Part shown: positions 33,087 through 42,960 of the stretch, piece by piece | Numbering within the stretch: position 1 is the first letter of the stretch | Layout: the number at the start of each line of letters is the position of its first letter | Assembly: GCA_031373255.1 (NCBI GenBank) | Contig: JANMMJ010000246.1 | Coordinates: forward strand, 1 to 64,000 | Direction of reading: 5' to 3' | DNA: 64,000 nt | Origin: JANMMJ01 sp031373255 | GTDB taxonomy: Bacteria > Pseudomonadota > Alphaproteobacteria > Rhizobiales > Aestuariivirgaceae | Position numbers and translations under genes: made by a program | Notes under the pieces: generated by a model | What the model was told of the DNA's origin: nothing | What the model saw: only the letters and a program-made list of their open reading frames with translations | Databases searched by the model: none

Positions 33087-34885
33087 CAGTGATTGTCGCG
33101 CGGAATCCCTTTGGTCTTGGCAATGCGCTGGAATTTAACGGCGCCCTTCATCACCATGCCTTGGGCAAGTTGATCGACATTGGCACGGAAAATTTCCTGC
33201 CATGGCGTCTGACTTTCGGGCACCTTGTAACCGCCGGAGGCCTCAAGTTCCGCTTTGCGTTTGGCGATCTCCTCCTTGGAGATTAGCATGTCGCAGATGC
33301 CTTTGTTGAGGTCGATCCGCACCCGGTCGCCGTTCTTCAGGATGGCAAGTCCGCCGCCTGCTGCCGCTTCCGGTGACGCATTGAGGATCGAAGGCGAACC
33401 TGACGTTCCCGACTGGCGCCCGTCGCCGACACAGGGCAGCGATCTGATGCCTTTTTCCAAAAGCTGCGTTGGTGCCCGCATGTTGACCACTTCGGCTGCA
33501 CCAGGATAGCCGAGTGGTCCGGTTCCGCGCATGAACAGGATGGTATTCTCGTCGATCCCCAGCTTCGCGTTGTCGATATTGGCGTGATAATCCTCCGGCC
33601 CGTCGAACACGATGGCTTTAGCCTCGAAGGCATTGGGATCCTTCGGATTGGATAGATAGCGCTTGCGGAACTCTTCCGAGATGACCGAGGTCTTCATGAT
33701 GGCAGAATCGAAAAGATTGCCTTTCAGCATCTTGAATCCCGCGTGACTCATCATGGGTTTGTCGTATTCCTTGATGACATTGCGATCCCATGAGAATTTG
33801 CCCTTGCAATTCTGGCCGATAGTCTTGCCATTGGCAGTAATTGCGTCTTCGTGGATCTTGCCGGCTTTGATCAGTTCGGCGACGACGGCGGGAACGCCGC
33901 CCGCCCGGTGATAATCTTCGCCCAGATACTCGCCTGCCGGCTGCAGATTGACCAGCAGGGGCACATCGAGGCCGTACTTCTCCCAGTCCTCGACTTCGAG
34001 CGAGACGCCGATATGGCGCGCAATGGCATTGAGATGGTTTGGCGCATTGGTCGATCCGCCGATTGCTGAATTGACGGCAATGGCATTTTCGAAAGCCTTG
34101 CGGGTCATGATCTTGGAGGGGGTTAGATCCTCGCTTACCATTTCCACGATGCGGCGGCCGGTTTCATAGGCCATTTGACCCCGCTCGCGGTAGGGCGCAG
34201 GGATTGCAGCGTTGCCGGGAAGTGACATGCCGAGCGCTTCGGCCAGCGAGTTCATCGTCGTCGCCGTGCCCATGGTATTGCAGAAGCCGGTTGATGGTGC
34301 GGAGCTGGCGACCAGTTCGACAAAGCCTTCATAGTCGATCTCGCCGGTGGCAAGCTTCTCGCGCGCCATCCACACGATGGTGCCCGAACCTGTGCGCTGC
34401 CCCTTGTACCATCCATTCAGCATCGGGCCGGAGGAAAGCGCAATGGCTGGAATGTCGACCGTTGCCGCCGCCATCAAACAGGCGGGCGTAGTCTTGTCGC
34501 ACCCAATCGTGAGCACGACGCCGTCAATCGGATAGCCGTAGAGTACCTCGACAAGAGAGAGGTAAGACAAATTACGATCAAGTGACGCCGTCGGCCGTTT
34601 GCCGGTTTCCTGGATTGGATGCACTGGAAATTCGAAAGGGACGCCCCCCGCTGCGGTGATGCCGTCGCGCACCCGCTTGACCCATTCGACATGCGCGCGA
34701 TTGCACGGAGAAAGGTCCGATCCCGTCTGCGCAATGCCGATGATCGGCTTGCCGCCTTGTAGCTCACCCCGCGTAAAACCATAGTTCAGATAACGCTCCA
34801 GGTAGAGCGCTGTCATGTCGGCATTCGATGGATTGTCGAACCAGTTTTGCGAACGGAGTTTCAATGGTTTCTGCTTCTCGGACAT
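33086..34885 (-). CDS. IlvD/Edd family sugar-acid dehydratase (arabinonate/galactonate-type)
   Basis: This 599-residue Fe-S dehydratase has GIAQTGSDLSPCNRAH (first cluster Cys), VVLTIGCDKTTPACLMAAAT (second Cys), ASSAPSTGFCNTMGTATTMN (third Cys) and the C-terminal VGDGRQSGTSGSPSILNASPEA. The T-x-x-A-C and G-D-G-R-Q-S-G-T forms place it with the pentonate/hexonate dehydratases (L-arabinonate, D-xylonate, D-galactonate), apart from IlvD and Edd. It removes water from a sugar acid to give a 2-dehydro-3-deoxy acid, the substrate of dgoK nearby. ATG 34885 has GGGAGA upstream. About 180 bases of gene-free DNA upstream should hold its promoter. Confidence 0.9.
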   Translation of the reverse strand: MSEKQKPLKLRSQNWFDNPSNADMTALYLERYLNYGFTRGELQGGKPIIGIAQTGSDLSPCNRAHVEWVKRVRDGITAAGGVPFEFPVHPIQETGKRPTASLDRNLSYLSLVEVLYGYPIDGVVLTIGCDKTTPACLMAAATVDIPAIALSSGPMLNGWYKGQRTGSGTIVWMAREKLATGEIDYEGFVELVASSAPSTGFCNTMGTATTMNSLAEALGMSLPGNAAIPAPYRERGQMAYETGRRIVEMVSEDLTPSKIMTRKAFENAIAVNSAIGGSTNAPNHLNAIARHIGVSLEVEDWEKYGLDVPLLVNLQPAGEYLGEDYHRAGGVPAVVAELIKAGKIHEDAITANGKTIGQNCKGKFSWDRNVIKEYDKPMMSHAGFKMLKGNLFDSAIMKTSVISEEFRKRYLSNPKDPNAFEAKAIVFDGPEDYHANIDNAKLGIDENTILFMRGTGPLGYPGAAEVVNMRAPTQLLEKGIRSLPCVGDGRQSGTSGSPSILNASPEAAAGGGLAILKNGDRVRIDLNKGICDMLISKEEIAKRKAELEASGGYKVPESQTPWQEIFRANVDQLAQGMVMKGAVKFQRIAKTKGIPRDNH

Positions 34886-35063
34886 GGCGTTCTCCCTCAA
34901 TTGTCATACTAATAAAGCCATTGCGTGAGAACGTCCATGCCCGGAAATTGGGCACATAGCTTTTCCCCTGTCTGATTTTGGAATGGCAGATTGATGGTTA
35001 TGGCGGAATGGAACTTCATCGAATAAACCGCAAGCCCGCCACCGCTTCGATGGCAGGATGTGA

Positions 35064-35744
35064 TCAGGACGTGTCTTCATAGAGCGCATCGCGGGCCAGC
35101 CCATGGCACTCGCGCAGCACAAAGTCGATTTCTTCTATGGCCTCCTTGCGATGGCCGGGCGGGGGGCCGGGGCGGAACGGCGACAAGAAGGTGGGTTTCT
35201 GCATCCGGTCGCGCCGGGCTTTCCAGCGCGCCAGACGCCTGGCCTGCCGCGGCAGGTTGTCGAGCGCCATCCTGACTGCGGCGAGACGGCGGCCGAGGCG
35301 AGCAGCGTCGACAGAGTCATCCGGATCTGGGAGGATAGGGCTCTCAACCGGCCGGGGCTGAAACAAAGGGATGAGCGGACTGTCGGCAAAGACGTGAATG
35401 CGCGGAATAACCGTGGCGGCACGCTTTCGGCTGTTGCGGCTGAACCGCTGGCGTGTGTCGAAGAGCTGAAACGCGATCTGTCCGCCGCCCTTTCCGGTGA
35501 GAACAAGCCCCTTGGGCATTGGGCGGACGGGTGGGGGTTTGACCTTGAGCCCGCGCGCCGCGATGGCAATCAGGCGGCGCAAGGCCGATTCGGTTGGAAG
35601 CAACATCCGCGACACCGCATGGTAGAGAGACGGTGGAAGCCGTTCCACCATGGCGCCACTTCCCATTTCCACCATGGCGATGAGCATCGCGACGATGCGA
35701 ATGAGTGCTGCCTGGTTGCGCTCGATGACCTTGGGCCAGTCCAT
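35064..35744 (-). CDS. Unknown protein with LexA-box promoter, paralogue A (226 aa)
   Basis: This 226-residue protein has no known domain. An N-terminal MDW is followed by a hydrophobic helix (LIRIVAMLIAMVEM, 14-27), then a conserved RRLIAIAARGLKVKPPP (56-72), FQLFDTR, IPRIHVF (113-119), a basic LDNLPRQARRLARW (161-174), a proline-rich SPFRPGPPPGHR (188-199) and a C-terminal VLRECHGLARDA. The gene at 63106-63786 encodes a same-length paralogue sharing these blocks. Its promoter holds a GAAC-N7-GAAC LexA box between -35 and -10 (35773-35801), so SOS induction is predicted. The many Arg residues suggest nucleic acid or membrane contact, but the function is unknown. It is transcribed alone, after lepA. 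Confidence 0.8.
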   Translation of the reverse strand: MDWPKVIERNQAALIRIVAMLIAMVEMGSGAMVERLPPSLYHAVSRMLLPTESALRRLIAIAARGLKVKPPPVRPMPKGLVLTGKGGGQIAFQLFDTRQRFSRNSRKRAATVIPRIHVFADSPLIPLFQPRPVESPILPDPDDSVDAARLGRRLAAVRMALDNLPRQARRLARWKARRDRMQKPTFLSPFRPGPPPGHRKEAIEEIDFVLRECHGLARDALYEDTS

Positions 35745-35772
35745 GTGTCTTGTAAAAGTCCTCTTCTTGCTC

Positions 35773-35801
35773 AGCTAGAACATAAAGAGAACAAATGTCA
35801 A
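35773..35801 (-). promoter_or_regulatory. SOS promoter with LexA box upstream of paralogue A
   Basis: Reading on the minus strand, a perfect -35 TTGACA (35801-35796) is followed after 17 bases by CTAGCT (35778-35773). A GAAC-ATAAAGA-GAAC sequence (plus strand, 35778-35792) fills the spacer; GAAC/GTTC-N7-repeat is the known alphaproteobacterial LexA site. A repressor here would block RNA polymerase. The start codon lies 29 bases further on. Confidence 0.75.
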
Positions 35802-35830
35802 GAGACGTTCAAGCCGGAAACCCGACTCGC

Positions 35831-37651
<1,821 letters not shown>

Positions 37652-37714
37652 CACCCCGGCAGGGCGTCAAGTTGAAGCCTCGCTGGATAATCCGATCTGG
37701 ATGCTTTACCGTAG

Positions 37715-37731
37715 TTTGGAATGATTCTAAG
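37715..37731 (+). promoter_or_regulatory. Iron control element (Irr box) upstream of mbfA
   Basis: TTTGGAA-TGA-TTCTAAG (37715-37731) is a near-perfect match to the rhizobial ICE palindrome TTTAGAA-N3-TTCTAAA bound by Irr. It lies about 25 bases before the mbfA start, where a bound repressor would block transcription. Irr repression of mbfA in low iron is established in Bradyrhizobium and Agrobacterium; here it is inferred from the site. Confidence 0.75.
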
Positions 37732-37756
37732 ATGAGTTTTGAAAGGGGAGTTCTGG

Positions 37757-38713
37757 TTGAAAGCCTTCTCGGACCTGACCGAACAGGAAATTCTGGCACT
37801 CGCCATTTCGAGCGAGGATGACGATGCGCGCACTTATGCCACTTTTGCCCATCAGTTGCGTGAAAAATTTCCTGCTTCCGCCAATGTGTTTGTTGAGATG
37901 GCCGAAGAAGAACACGAGCATCGCCGCCGCCTGACCGAAGCCTATCAGCACAAGTTTGGCGATTTCATTCCGCTCATTCGCCGCAACGACGTTTCGGGCT
38001 TCGTCAAGCACAAGCCGGTGTGGCTCATGAAAACCATGAACCTGGAAGCGATGCGCCAGCGCGCCGAAGTCATGGAACTCGAGAATCTCCGGTTTTATCG
38101 GCGCTCCGCCGAACGAAGCCCGGATCCAGCGGTGAAGCAGTTATTGCTCGATCTCGCGGATGCCGAAGAGGGCCATTCCTCACTCGCTGACAAACTCGGC
38201 CTCAAACACCTGACGCCCGATGCAAAACTGGAGGAGCATGAAGCCAAGCAGAAGCTCTTCCTGTTGCAGGTCGTGCAGCCGGGATTGGTCGGCCTTATGG
38301 ACGGCTCGGTGTCGACTCTTGCGCCATTGTTCGCGGCCGCTTTCGCGACAGGCAACACGTGGGAGACTTTCCTTGTTGGTCTTGCCGCTTCCCTTGGCGC
38401 CGGTATTTCGATGGGCCTTGCCGAGGGATTGTCCGATGATGGCAAACTGACCGGCCGTGGGCATCCCCTTATCCGCGGTCTTGCTGCGGGCATCATGACG
38501 GCAGTGGGCGGCTTGGGCCACGCCTTGCCTTACCTCATCCCCGACTTCAAAACCGCGACTGGCGTGGCGATCGTCATCGTGTTTTTTGAACTATGGGCCA
38601 TTTCGTGGATCCGCTACCGCTATATGGATACACCGTTTCTCCGCGCCGCATTCCAGATTGCAGTGGGTGGGTTTCTTGTCTTTCTCACCGGGATAGTAAT
38701 TGGCAGTGCCTGA
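37757..38713 (+). CDS. mbfA: Iron exporter MbfA (ferritin-like domain fused to VIT1-type transporter)
   Basis: About 318 residues. The N-terminal half is a rubrerythrin/ferritin-like four-helix domain with the di-iron ligands in SSEDDDARTYATFA, EMAEEEHEHR, VMELENLRFYRRSAE and LADAEEGHS. The C-terminal half is a CCC1/VIT1-like membrane domain (LLQVVQPGLVGLMDGSVSTLAPLFAAAFA and several further hydrophobic helices). MbfA exports ferrous iron across the inner membrane and protects against iron and peroxide stress. The likely start is TTG 37757, with GGGGAG 6 bases upstream; a TTG at 37739 is possible. An Irr-type ICE palindrome just upstream supports iron control. Confidence 0.92.
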   Translation: MKAFSDLTEQEILALAISSEDDDARTYATFAHQLREKFPASANVFVEMAEEEHEHRRRLTEAYQHKFGDFIPLIRRNDVSGFVKHKPVWLMKTMNLEAMRQRAEVMELENLRFYRRSAERSPDPAVKQLLLDLADAEEGHSSLADKLGLKHLTPDAKLEEHEAKQKLFLLQVVQPGLVGLMDGSVSTLAPLFAAAFATGNTWETFLVGLAASLGAGISMGLAEGLSDDGKLTGRGHPLIRGLAAGIMTAVGGLGHALPYLIPDFKTATGVAIVIVFFELWAISWIRYRYMDTPFLRAAFQIAVGGFLVFLTGIVIGSA

Positions 38714-38719
38714 AGCGGC

Positions 38720-41116
38720 TCAGGCCCGCAGCTTGCCACCCGTAGCCTTCTCGACCTGACCGACAATACGCGCTGAAAGTGACTCGATTTCCTCATCTGT
38801 CAGGGTCTTTTCGCGCGGCATGATCGTCACCTCTATGGCAAGGGAAGTCTTGCCACCTTCGAGCTTGAAGACATCGAAAACCCTAACCTCGCCGATCAGT
38901 GTCTTGTCGACACCGCGTGCCGCCTTGACCAGCTTTTCAGCTTCGACGCCGGCATCGACCACGAACGCGAAATCGCGCGTGAGAGGCATGAGGTCGGAAG
39001 CATTGAGCGCCGCGCGTGTAGCGGTCTTCGCCTTGGATCCTGGAATCTTGTTGAGCGTCACCTCGAAAGCCACGATGGGTCCCTTCACATCCATTGCCGC
39101 GACAATGCGGGGATGCAATTCGCCGAAAACGGCGAGCTTGTTTTGCGGCCCCATCTGAATGGTGCCGGATCGGCCGGGATGCAGCCATGATGGTCCGCCA
39201 GCCACGATCTGCAGAGAAGCTACGGGTGCCCCGGCCGCCTCAAGCACGGCCAGTGCATCTGCCTTCGCATCATAGGCATCGACAGGCCGCGGCTTCTGCG
39301 ACCAATGGCGCTCGCCATTCATGCCTTGCCGAACCCCTCCGGCGCGCAGCGTTTCGTCTTCCATGCGGTCACCGGCATAGGCCTGGCCGACTTCGAACAG
39401 GCCGAAATTGAAAAACCCCCGCGCCTGGTTGCGGCCAACTGCGGCTATGAGATTAGCGATCAAGGTAGGCCGCATGTCGGTCAGTTCGGATGAAATCGGA
39501 TTGGCCAGAATCAGGGCAGGGTTTCTCTGTCCGCTGAAAAGCACAACTTCCTTCTCAGCGAGGAATGACCACGTCACGGCTTCGTTGAGCCCGCGAGACG
39601 CCAGCGTGCGCCGCGCCGCGATCATGCGTTTCTGCAGTGGATTAAGCACCGGCCGCGTTATTGCGTGGGCCCGATTCATCGCAACAGGCGGTATTTTGTC
39701 TAGCCCATGGATGCGGCAAATTTCTTCGACCAGGTCGGCTTCTCCCTGAACATCGGGTCGCCAGCTAGGAACCGAGCATGAGGCGCCACCAGCTGCTTCA
39801 GTGACCACAAATCCAAGCGATCGCAGGATGTTCAACTGATCCGCCCACGGAATATCGACGCCTCCCAGCGCCTTCACCCGCGTCTTTCGCAAGGTATAGC
39901 TGCGGCTGGTATTGGGTACGCTGCCGGCCGTGACCTCCTCGGACACTTCACCGCCGCAGAGATCGAGTATCATGCGCACTGCGATATCGGCCCCTGTCGG
40001 CGTGAAGGCTGGATCGACGCCGCGCTCAAACCGGTAACGCGCATCCGAATTGATGCCGAGCTTGCGGCCGGTCGTTGCCGTCCGCAAGGCATCGAAATAG
40101 GCGGATTCCAGAAACACATTGGTGGTTGCCTCGGTACAGCTCGAATGCTCACCACCGATGATTCCGGCAATCGCTTCCGGCCCCTCGGCATCGGCGATCA
40201 CGGTAACGGACGGATCGAGCCGGTAAGTCTTGCCGTCGAGCGCCACGATGCTTTCGCCCTCATTGGCAAATCGCGCCCCAATGCGGCCTGTGACCTTGTC
40301 CGCATCAAAGACATGAAGTGGACGGCCGTGGCTGAAAGTGATGTAGTTGGTGATGTCGACCAGTGTCGAGATTGGCCGAAGACCGATTGCCGTGAGTCTC
40401 CGCCTCAGCCATTCGGGCGACGTGCCATTTTTCACTCCACGGAAATAGCGCCCGACAAACAGCGGACACGGCTTGGTGTCACCATCTGGAAAATCCAGTG
40501 AAACGCCGATGGGCGATATGAAGCCGCCTTTTGGCGCAATGTGATCGATCGGTTTGAGCCTGCCGAGTCCCTTGGCGGCCAGATCGCGCGCAATGCCATA
40601 GACGCCGAGCGCATCGGGACGGTTTGCCGTGACCTTCACATAGATCATCGGATCATCGAGCCCGAGAGCCACTGCTGCCGGCGTGCCGATTGGCCATTCT
40701 TCGGAGACCTCGATGATGCCGTTGTGCTCGTCGGAGATCAGCAATTCGCGCTCCGAACACAGCATCCCCTGGCTTTCCTGGCCACGGATCACGCCCTTCT
40801 CGAGTGTGATCTTCGTGCCGGGAATGTAAGCGCCGGGAAGGGCGATGATGCCTTTCATGCCGGTGCGGGCATTGGGAGCCCCGCACACGACCTGAACAGT
40901 GCCTTCATCGGTTTCTACAACGCAAAGCCGCAGCTTGTCGGCATTGGGATGCTTGTCGGCCTTCTGCACAAAGGCCACTTTGAATGGCGCCAGCGCCTTC
41001 GCAGCGTCATGAACTTCTTCAACTTCAAGACCGACCCCAATCAGCCCTTCAACGATCTCATCGATGGTGGCCGAGGTTTCGAGAAAATCCTTGAGCCAGG
41101 AAAAAGTGAATTTCAC
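38720..41116 (-). CDS. pheT: Phenylalanyl-tRNA synthetase beta subunit
   Basis: The 798-residue beta subunit of the alpha2-beta2 enzyme charges tRNA-Phe with PheS. It starts with VKFTFSWLKDFLETSATIDEI, followed by an EMAP-II-like tRNA-binding domain (LRLCVVETDEGTVQVVCGAPN), B3/B4 editing domain, B5 domain, catalytic-like core and the C-terminal FDX-ACB anticodon-binding domain (PLTRDFAFVVDAGV). GTG 41116 is the start: GGGAGGT lies 7 bases upstream, and the start overlaps the pheS stop (GTGA). A longer frame adds only shadow sequence. Confidence 0.97.
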   Translation of the reverse strand: MKFTFSWLKDFLETSATIDEIVEGLIGVGLEVEEVHDAAKALAPFKVAFVQKADKHPNADKLRLCVVETDEGTVQVVCGAPNARTGMKGIIALPGAYIPGTKITLEKGVIRGQESQGMLCSERELLISDEHNGIIEVSEEWPIGTPAAVALGLDDPMIYVKVTANRPDALGVYGIARDLAAKGLGRLKPIDHIAPKGGFISPIGVSLDFPDGDTKPCPLFVGRYFRGVKNGTSPEWLRRRLTAIGLRPISTLVDITNYITFSHGRPLHVFDADKVTGRIGARFANEGESIVALDGKTYRLDPSVTVIADAEGPEAIAGIIGGEHSSCTEATTNVFLESAYFDALRTATTGRKLGINSDARYRFERGVDPAFTPTGADIAVRMILDLCGGEVSEEVTAGSVPNTSRSYTLRKTRVKALGGVDIPWADQLNILRSLGFVVTEAAGGASCSVPSWRPDVQGEADLVEEICRIHGLDKIPPVAMNRAHAITRPVLNPLQKRMIAARRTLASRGLNEAVTWSFLAEKEVVLFSGQRNPALILANPISSELTDMRPTLIANLIAAVGRNQARGFFNFGLFEVGQAYAGDRMEDETLRAGGVRQGMNGERHWSQKPRPVDAYDAKADALAVLEAAGAPVASLQIVAGGPSWLHPGRSGTIQMGPQNKLAVFGELHPRIVAAMDVKGPIVAFEVTLNKIPGSKAKTATRAALNASDLMPLTRDFAFVVDAGVEAEKLVKAARGVDKTLIGEVRVFDVFKLEGGKTSLAIEVTIMPREKTLTDEEIESLSARIVGQVEKATGGKLRA

Positions 41117-42183
41117 GACAGACCTCCCGGCAACGTCGGTACCTGCAGGGCACGGAAGCCGTAATGACGGAGCCACCTCAGATCGGCCTCGAAGAAGGCA
41201 CGCAGATCCGGAATGCCGTATTTGAGCATGGCAATGCGGTCGAGCCCCATCCCGAAGGCAAATCCCTGATACTTGTCCGGGTCAAGACCGCCATGGCGGA
41301 TCACATTGGGATGCACCATTCCGGAGCCCAGGATTTCCAGCCATGAATTGCCAACACCGATCTTCACCTGACCGCCTTCCCAGGAGCAGTTGATGTCGAC
41401 TTCCATGGATGGCTCGGTGAACGGGAAGTGCGAGGCGCGGAACCGCATTCTTACATCGTCGACTTCGAAGAACGCCTTGCAGAATTCCGCGAGCGCCCAT
41501 TTGAGATGCCCCATGTGTGTGACCTCGTCGATGACGAGACCCTCGATCTGGTGAAACATCGGTGTGTGCGTCATGTCGGAATCGCAGCGGAACGTGCGCC
41601 CCGGCGCAATGATGCGGATAGGCGGCTTCGACGTTAGCATCGTGCGGATTTGCACGGGCGAGGTGTGCGTGCGCAGCACCATGCGGGAGCCATCTTCACG
41701 CTCGTTGAAATAGAATGTGTCATGTTCCTGCCGGGCCGGATGCTCGGGCGGCATGTTCAGTGCGGTGAAGTTGTGGAAATCATCTTCGATATGCGGACCC
41801 TCGGCCACCGAAAACCCGAGATCGCCCCAGATCTGCACGACCTCTTCCCAAACTTGGCTGACCGGATGAATGCTGCCCTGCCGCTCCGGGCGAACGGGGA
41901 GCGTGACGTCAATGGTTTCGGAAGCAAGCCTGGCACCAAGCGCCGATTCCTGAAGCATTACCTTTCGCGCAGCAATTGCATCCGTCACCTTGTCTTTGAT
42001 GACATTCAGCGCAGCGCCGGCAATTTTGCGCTCTTCGGGCGCCGTACTGCCGAGTGCCTTCATCTTCTCCGACAGCGAACCTTTCTTGCCGAGCGCGCCG
42101 ACGCGAATGGCCTCTAGCGCCGCCTCGTCGCTGGCCTTGGCGATCTGCTCCAAAAGTTCTGTTTCGAAAGCCACTGGGCTCAT
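41113..42183 (-). CDS. pheS: Phenylalanyl-tRNA synthetase alpha subunit
   Basis: The 356-residue catalytic subunit of the class II synthetase attaches Phe to tRNA-Phe. Class II motifs are visible: FHNFTALNMPPEHPARQEHDTFYF (motif 1 and substrate area), TFRCDSDMTHTPMFHQIEGLVID (motif 2) and GFAFGMGLDRIAMLKYGIPDLR (motif 3). An N-terminal coiled coil (LLEQIAKASDEAALEAIRV) binds the tRNA. The ATG lies just after a terminator-like hairpin that separates it from rplT, so read-through or a regulated terminator sets its expression. pheT follows with a 4-base overlap. Confidence 0.97.
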   Translation of the reverse strand: MSPVAFETELLEQIAKASDEAALEAIRVGALGKKGSLSEKMKALGSTAPEERKIAGAALNVIKDKVTDAIAARKVMLQESALGARLASETIDVTLPVRPERQGSIHPVSQVWEEVVQIWGDLGFSVAEGPHIEDDFHNFTALNMPPEHPARQEHDTFYFNEREDGSRMVLRTHTSPVQIRTMLTSKPPIRIIAPGRTFRCDSDMTHTPMFHQIEGLVIDEVTHMGHLKWALAEFCKAFFEVDDVRMRFRASHFPFTEPSMEVDINCSWEGGQVKIGVGNSWLEILGSGMVHPNVIRHGGLDPDKYQGFAFGMGLDRIAMLKYGIPDLRAFFEADLRWLRHYGFRALQVPTLPGGLS

Positions 42184-42185
42184 CT

Positions 42186-42248
42186 GGTCCTCAAAGACAA
42201 AATGGCCGGGCCCTTGGTGCAAACGCATGACACCAAATGAGCCCGGCC
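42186..42248 (-). terminator. Terminator/attenuator hairpin between rplT and pheS
   Basis: On the minus strand GGCCGGGC (42248-42241) pairs with GCCCGGCC (42211-42204), enclosing a second stem TTGGTG/CACCAA (42236-42231 with 42219-42214). The hairpin is followed by ATTTTGTCTTT, a U-rich tract. It lies directly before pheS. It either ends the rpmI-rplT transcript or works as an attenuator for pheST; I see no Phe-rich leader peptide. Confidence 0.7.
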
Positions 42249-42282
42249 AGGATTCCGGTAACTGTGCGCGACGTGGCCGGCC

Positions 42283-42639
42283 CTATTGAGCGGCGGCCTT
42301 CGACTTGTCGACCAACTGGGCGAAGCCTGCCGGGTCGTGCACGGCGAGATCGGCGAGAACCTTGCGGTCCACTTCGATGCCGGCCTTGGCCAACCCGTGA
42401 ATAAATCGGCCGTAAGTCAGGCCGAGTTCGCGTGTGGCGGCGTTGATGCGTTGGATCCACAGGGCGCGGAAATTGCGCTTCTTGGTGCGCCGGTCGCGAT
42501 AGGCGTATTGCGCTGCCTTTTCGACGGCCTGTGTCGCGGCACGGAATGTGGATTTGCGGCGGCCGAAGTAACCCTTCGCCCGCTTGATGATTTTCTTGTG
42601 GGCGGCGTGCGCTGTGACGCCGCGTTTGACACGAGCCAT
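42283..42639 (-). CDS. rplT: 50S ribosomal protein L20
   Basis: This 118-residue ribosomal protein begins MARVKRGVTAHAAHKKIIKR and has the typical basic helix with RKSTFRAATQAVEKAAQYAYRDRR and LWIQRINAATRELGLTYGRFIHGLAKAGIEVDRKVLADLA. L20 is needed for early 50S assembly and in many bacteria represses its own operon. It is complete and lies 12 bases after rpmI, but infC, usually just upstream, is here nearly 3 kb away behind a two-component system. Confidence 0.98.
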   Translation of the reverse strand: MARVKRGVTAHAAHKKIIKRAKGYFGRRKSTFRAATQAVEKAAQYAYRDRRTKKRNFRALWIQRINAATRELGLTYGRFIHGLAKAGIEVDRKVLADLAVHDPAGFAQLVDKSKAAAQ

Positions 42640-42651
42640 GCAGTATCTCCT

Positions 42652-42852
42652 CTACCGTGCGTATGGCATATGAATTCTGACCAGGCCGGCATCGCCGGGA
42701 GCCAGAATCATTGTGCCCCGCTGGTTGCGGATCTGCTTCTTGGTGCGCTTGATCATGCCGTGGCGCTTGCCTGCCTGGGGCGCACGGACCTTACCTTTTG
42801 CAGTCATCGTGAAGCGCTTCTTGCACGATGACTTGGTTTTCATTTTGGGCAT
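42652..42852 (-). CDS. rpmI: 50S ribosomal protein L35
   Basis: This 66-residue basic protein begins MPKMKTKSSCKKRFTMTAKG and continues with KVRAPQAGKRHGMIKRTKKQIRNQRG, the L35 signature. ATG 42852 gives the normal length; an upstream in-frame ATG adds seven non-conserved residues. rplT follows with a 12-base gap. Upstream lies a hairpin at 42870-42916 that ends the preceding sensor kinase transcript. Confidence 0.98.
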   Translation of the reverse strand: MPKMKTKSSCKKRFTMTAKGKVRAPQAGKRHGMIKRTKKQIRNQRGTMILAPGDAGLVRIHMPYAR

Positions 42853-42869
42853 TTTGCTATCCTTCCGAT

Positions 42870-42916
42870 GCAATAGAAAACCGCCCTGGCATGCCCTGTT
42901 GCGAGCCAGGCGGTTT
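42870..42916 (-). terminator. Terminator after the sensor kinase gene, before rpmI
   Basis: On the minus strand AAACCGCCTGGC (42916-42905) pairs with GCCAGGGCGGTTT (42890-42878), with one unpaired base, and is followed by TTCTATT. The stem ends the two-component operon, leaving rpmI 18 bases further on. It may also act in the rpmI leader. Confidence 0.65.
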
Positions 42917-42960
42917 GAACGGGCCGTTTTAAGCAGAAACCCTGGCGGAACGCAACTGCC

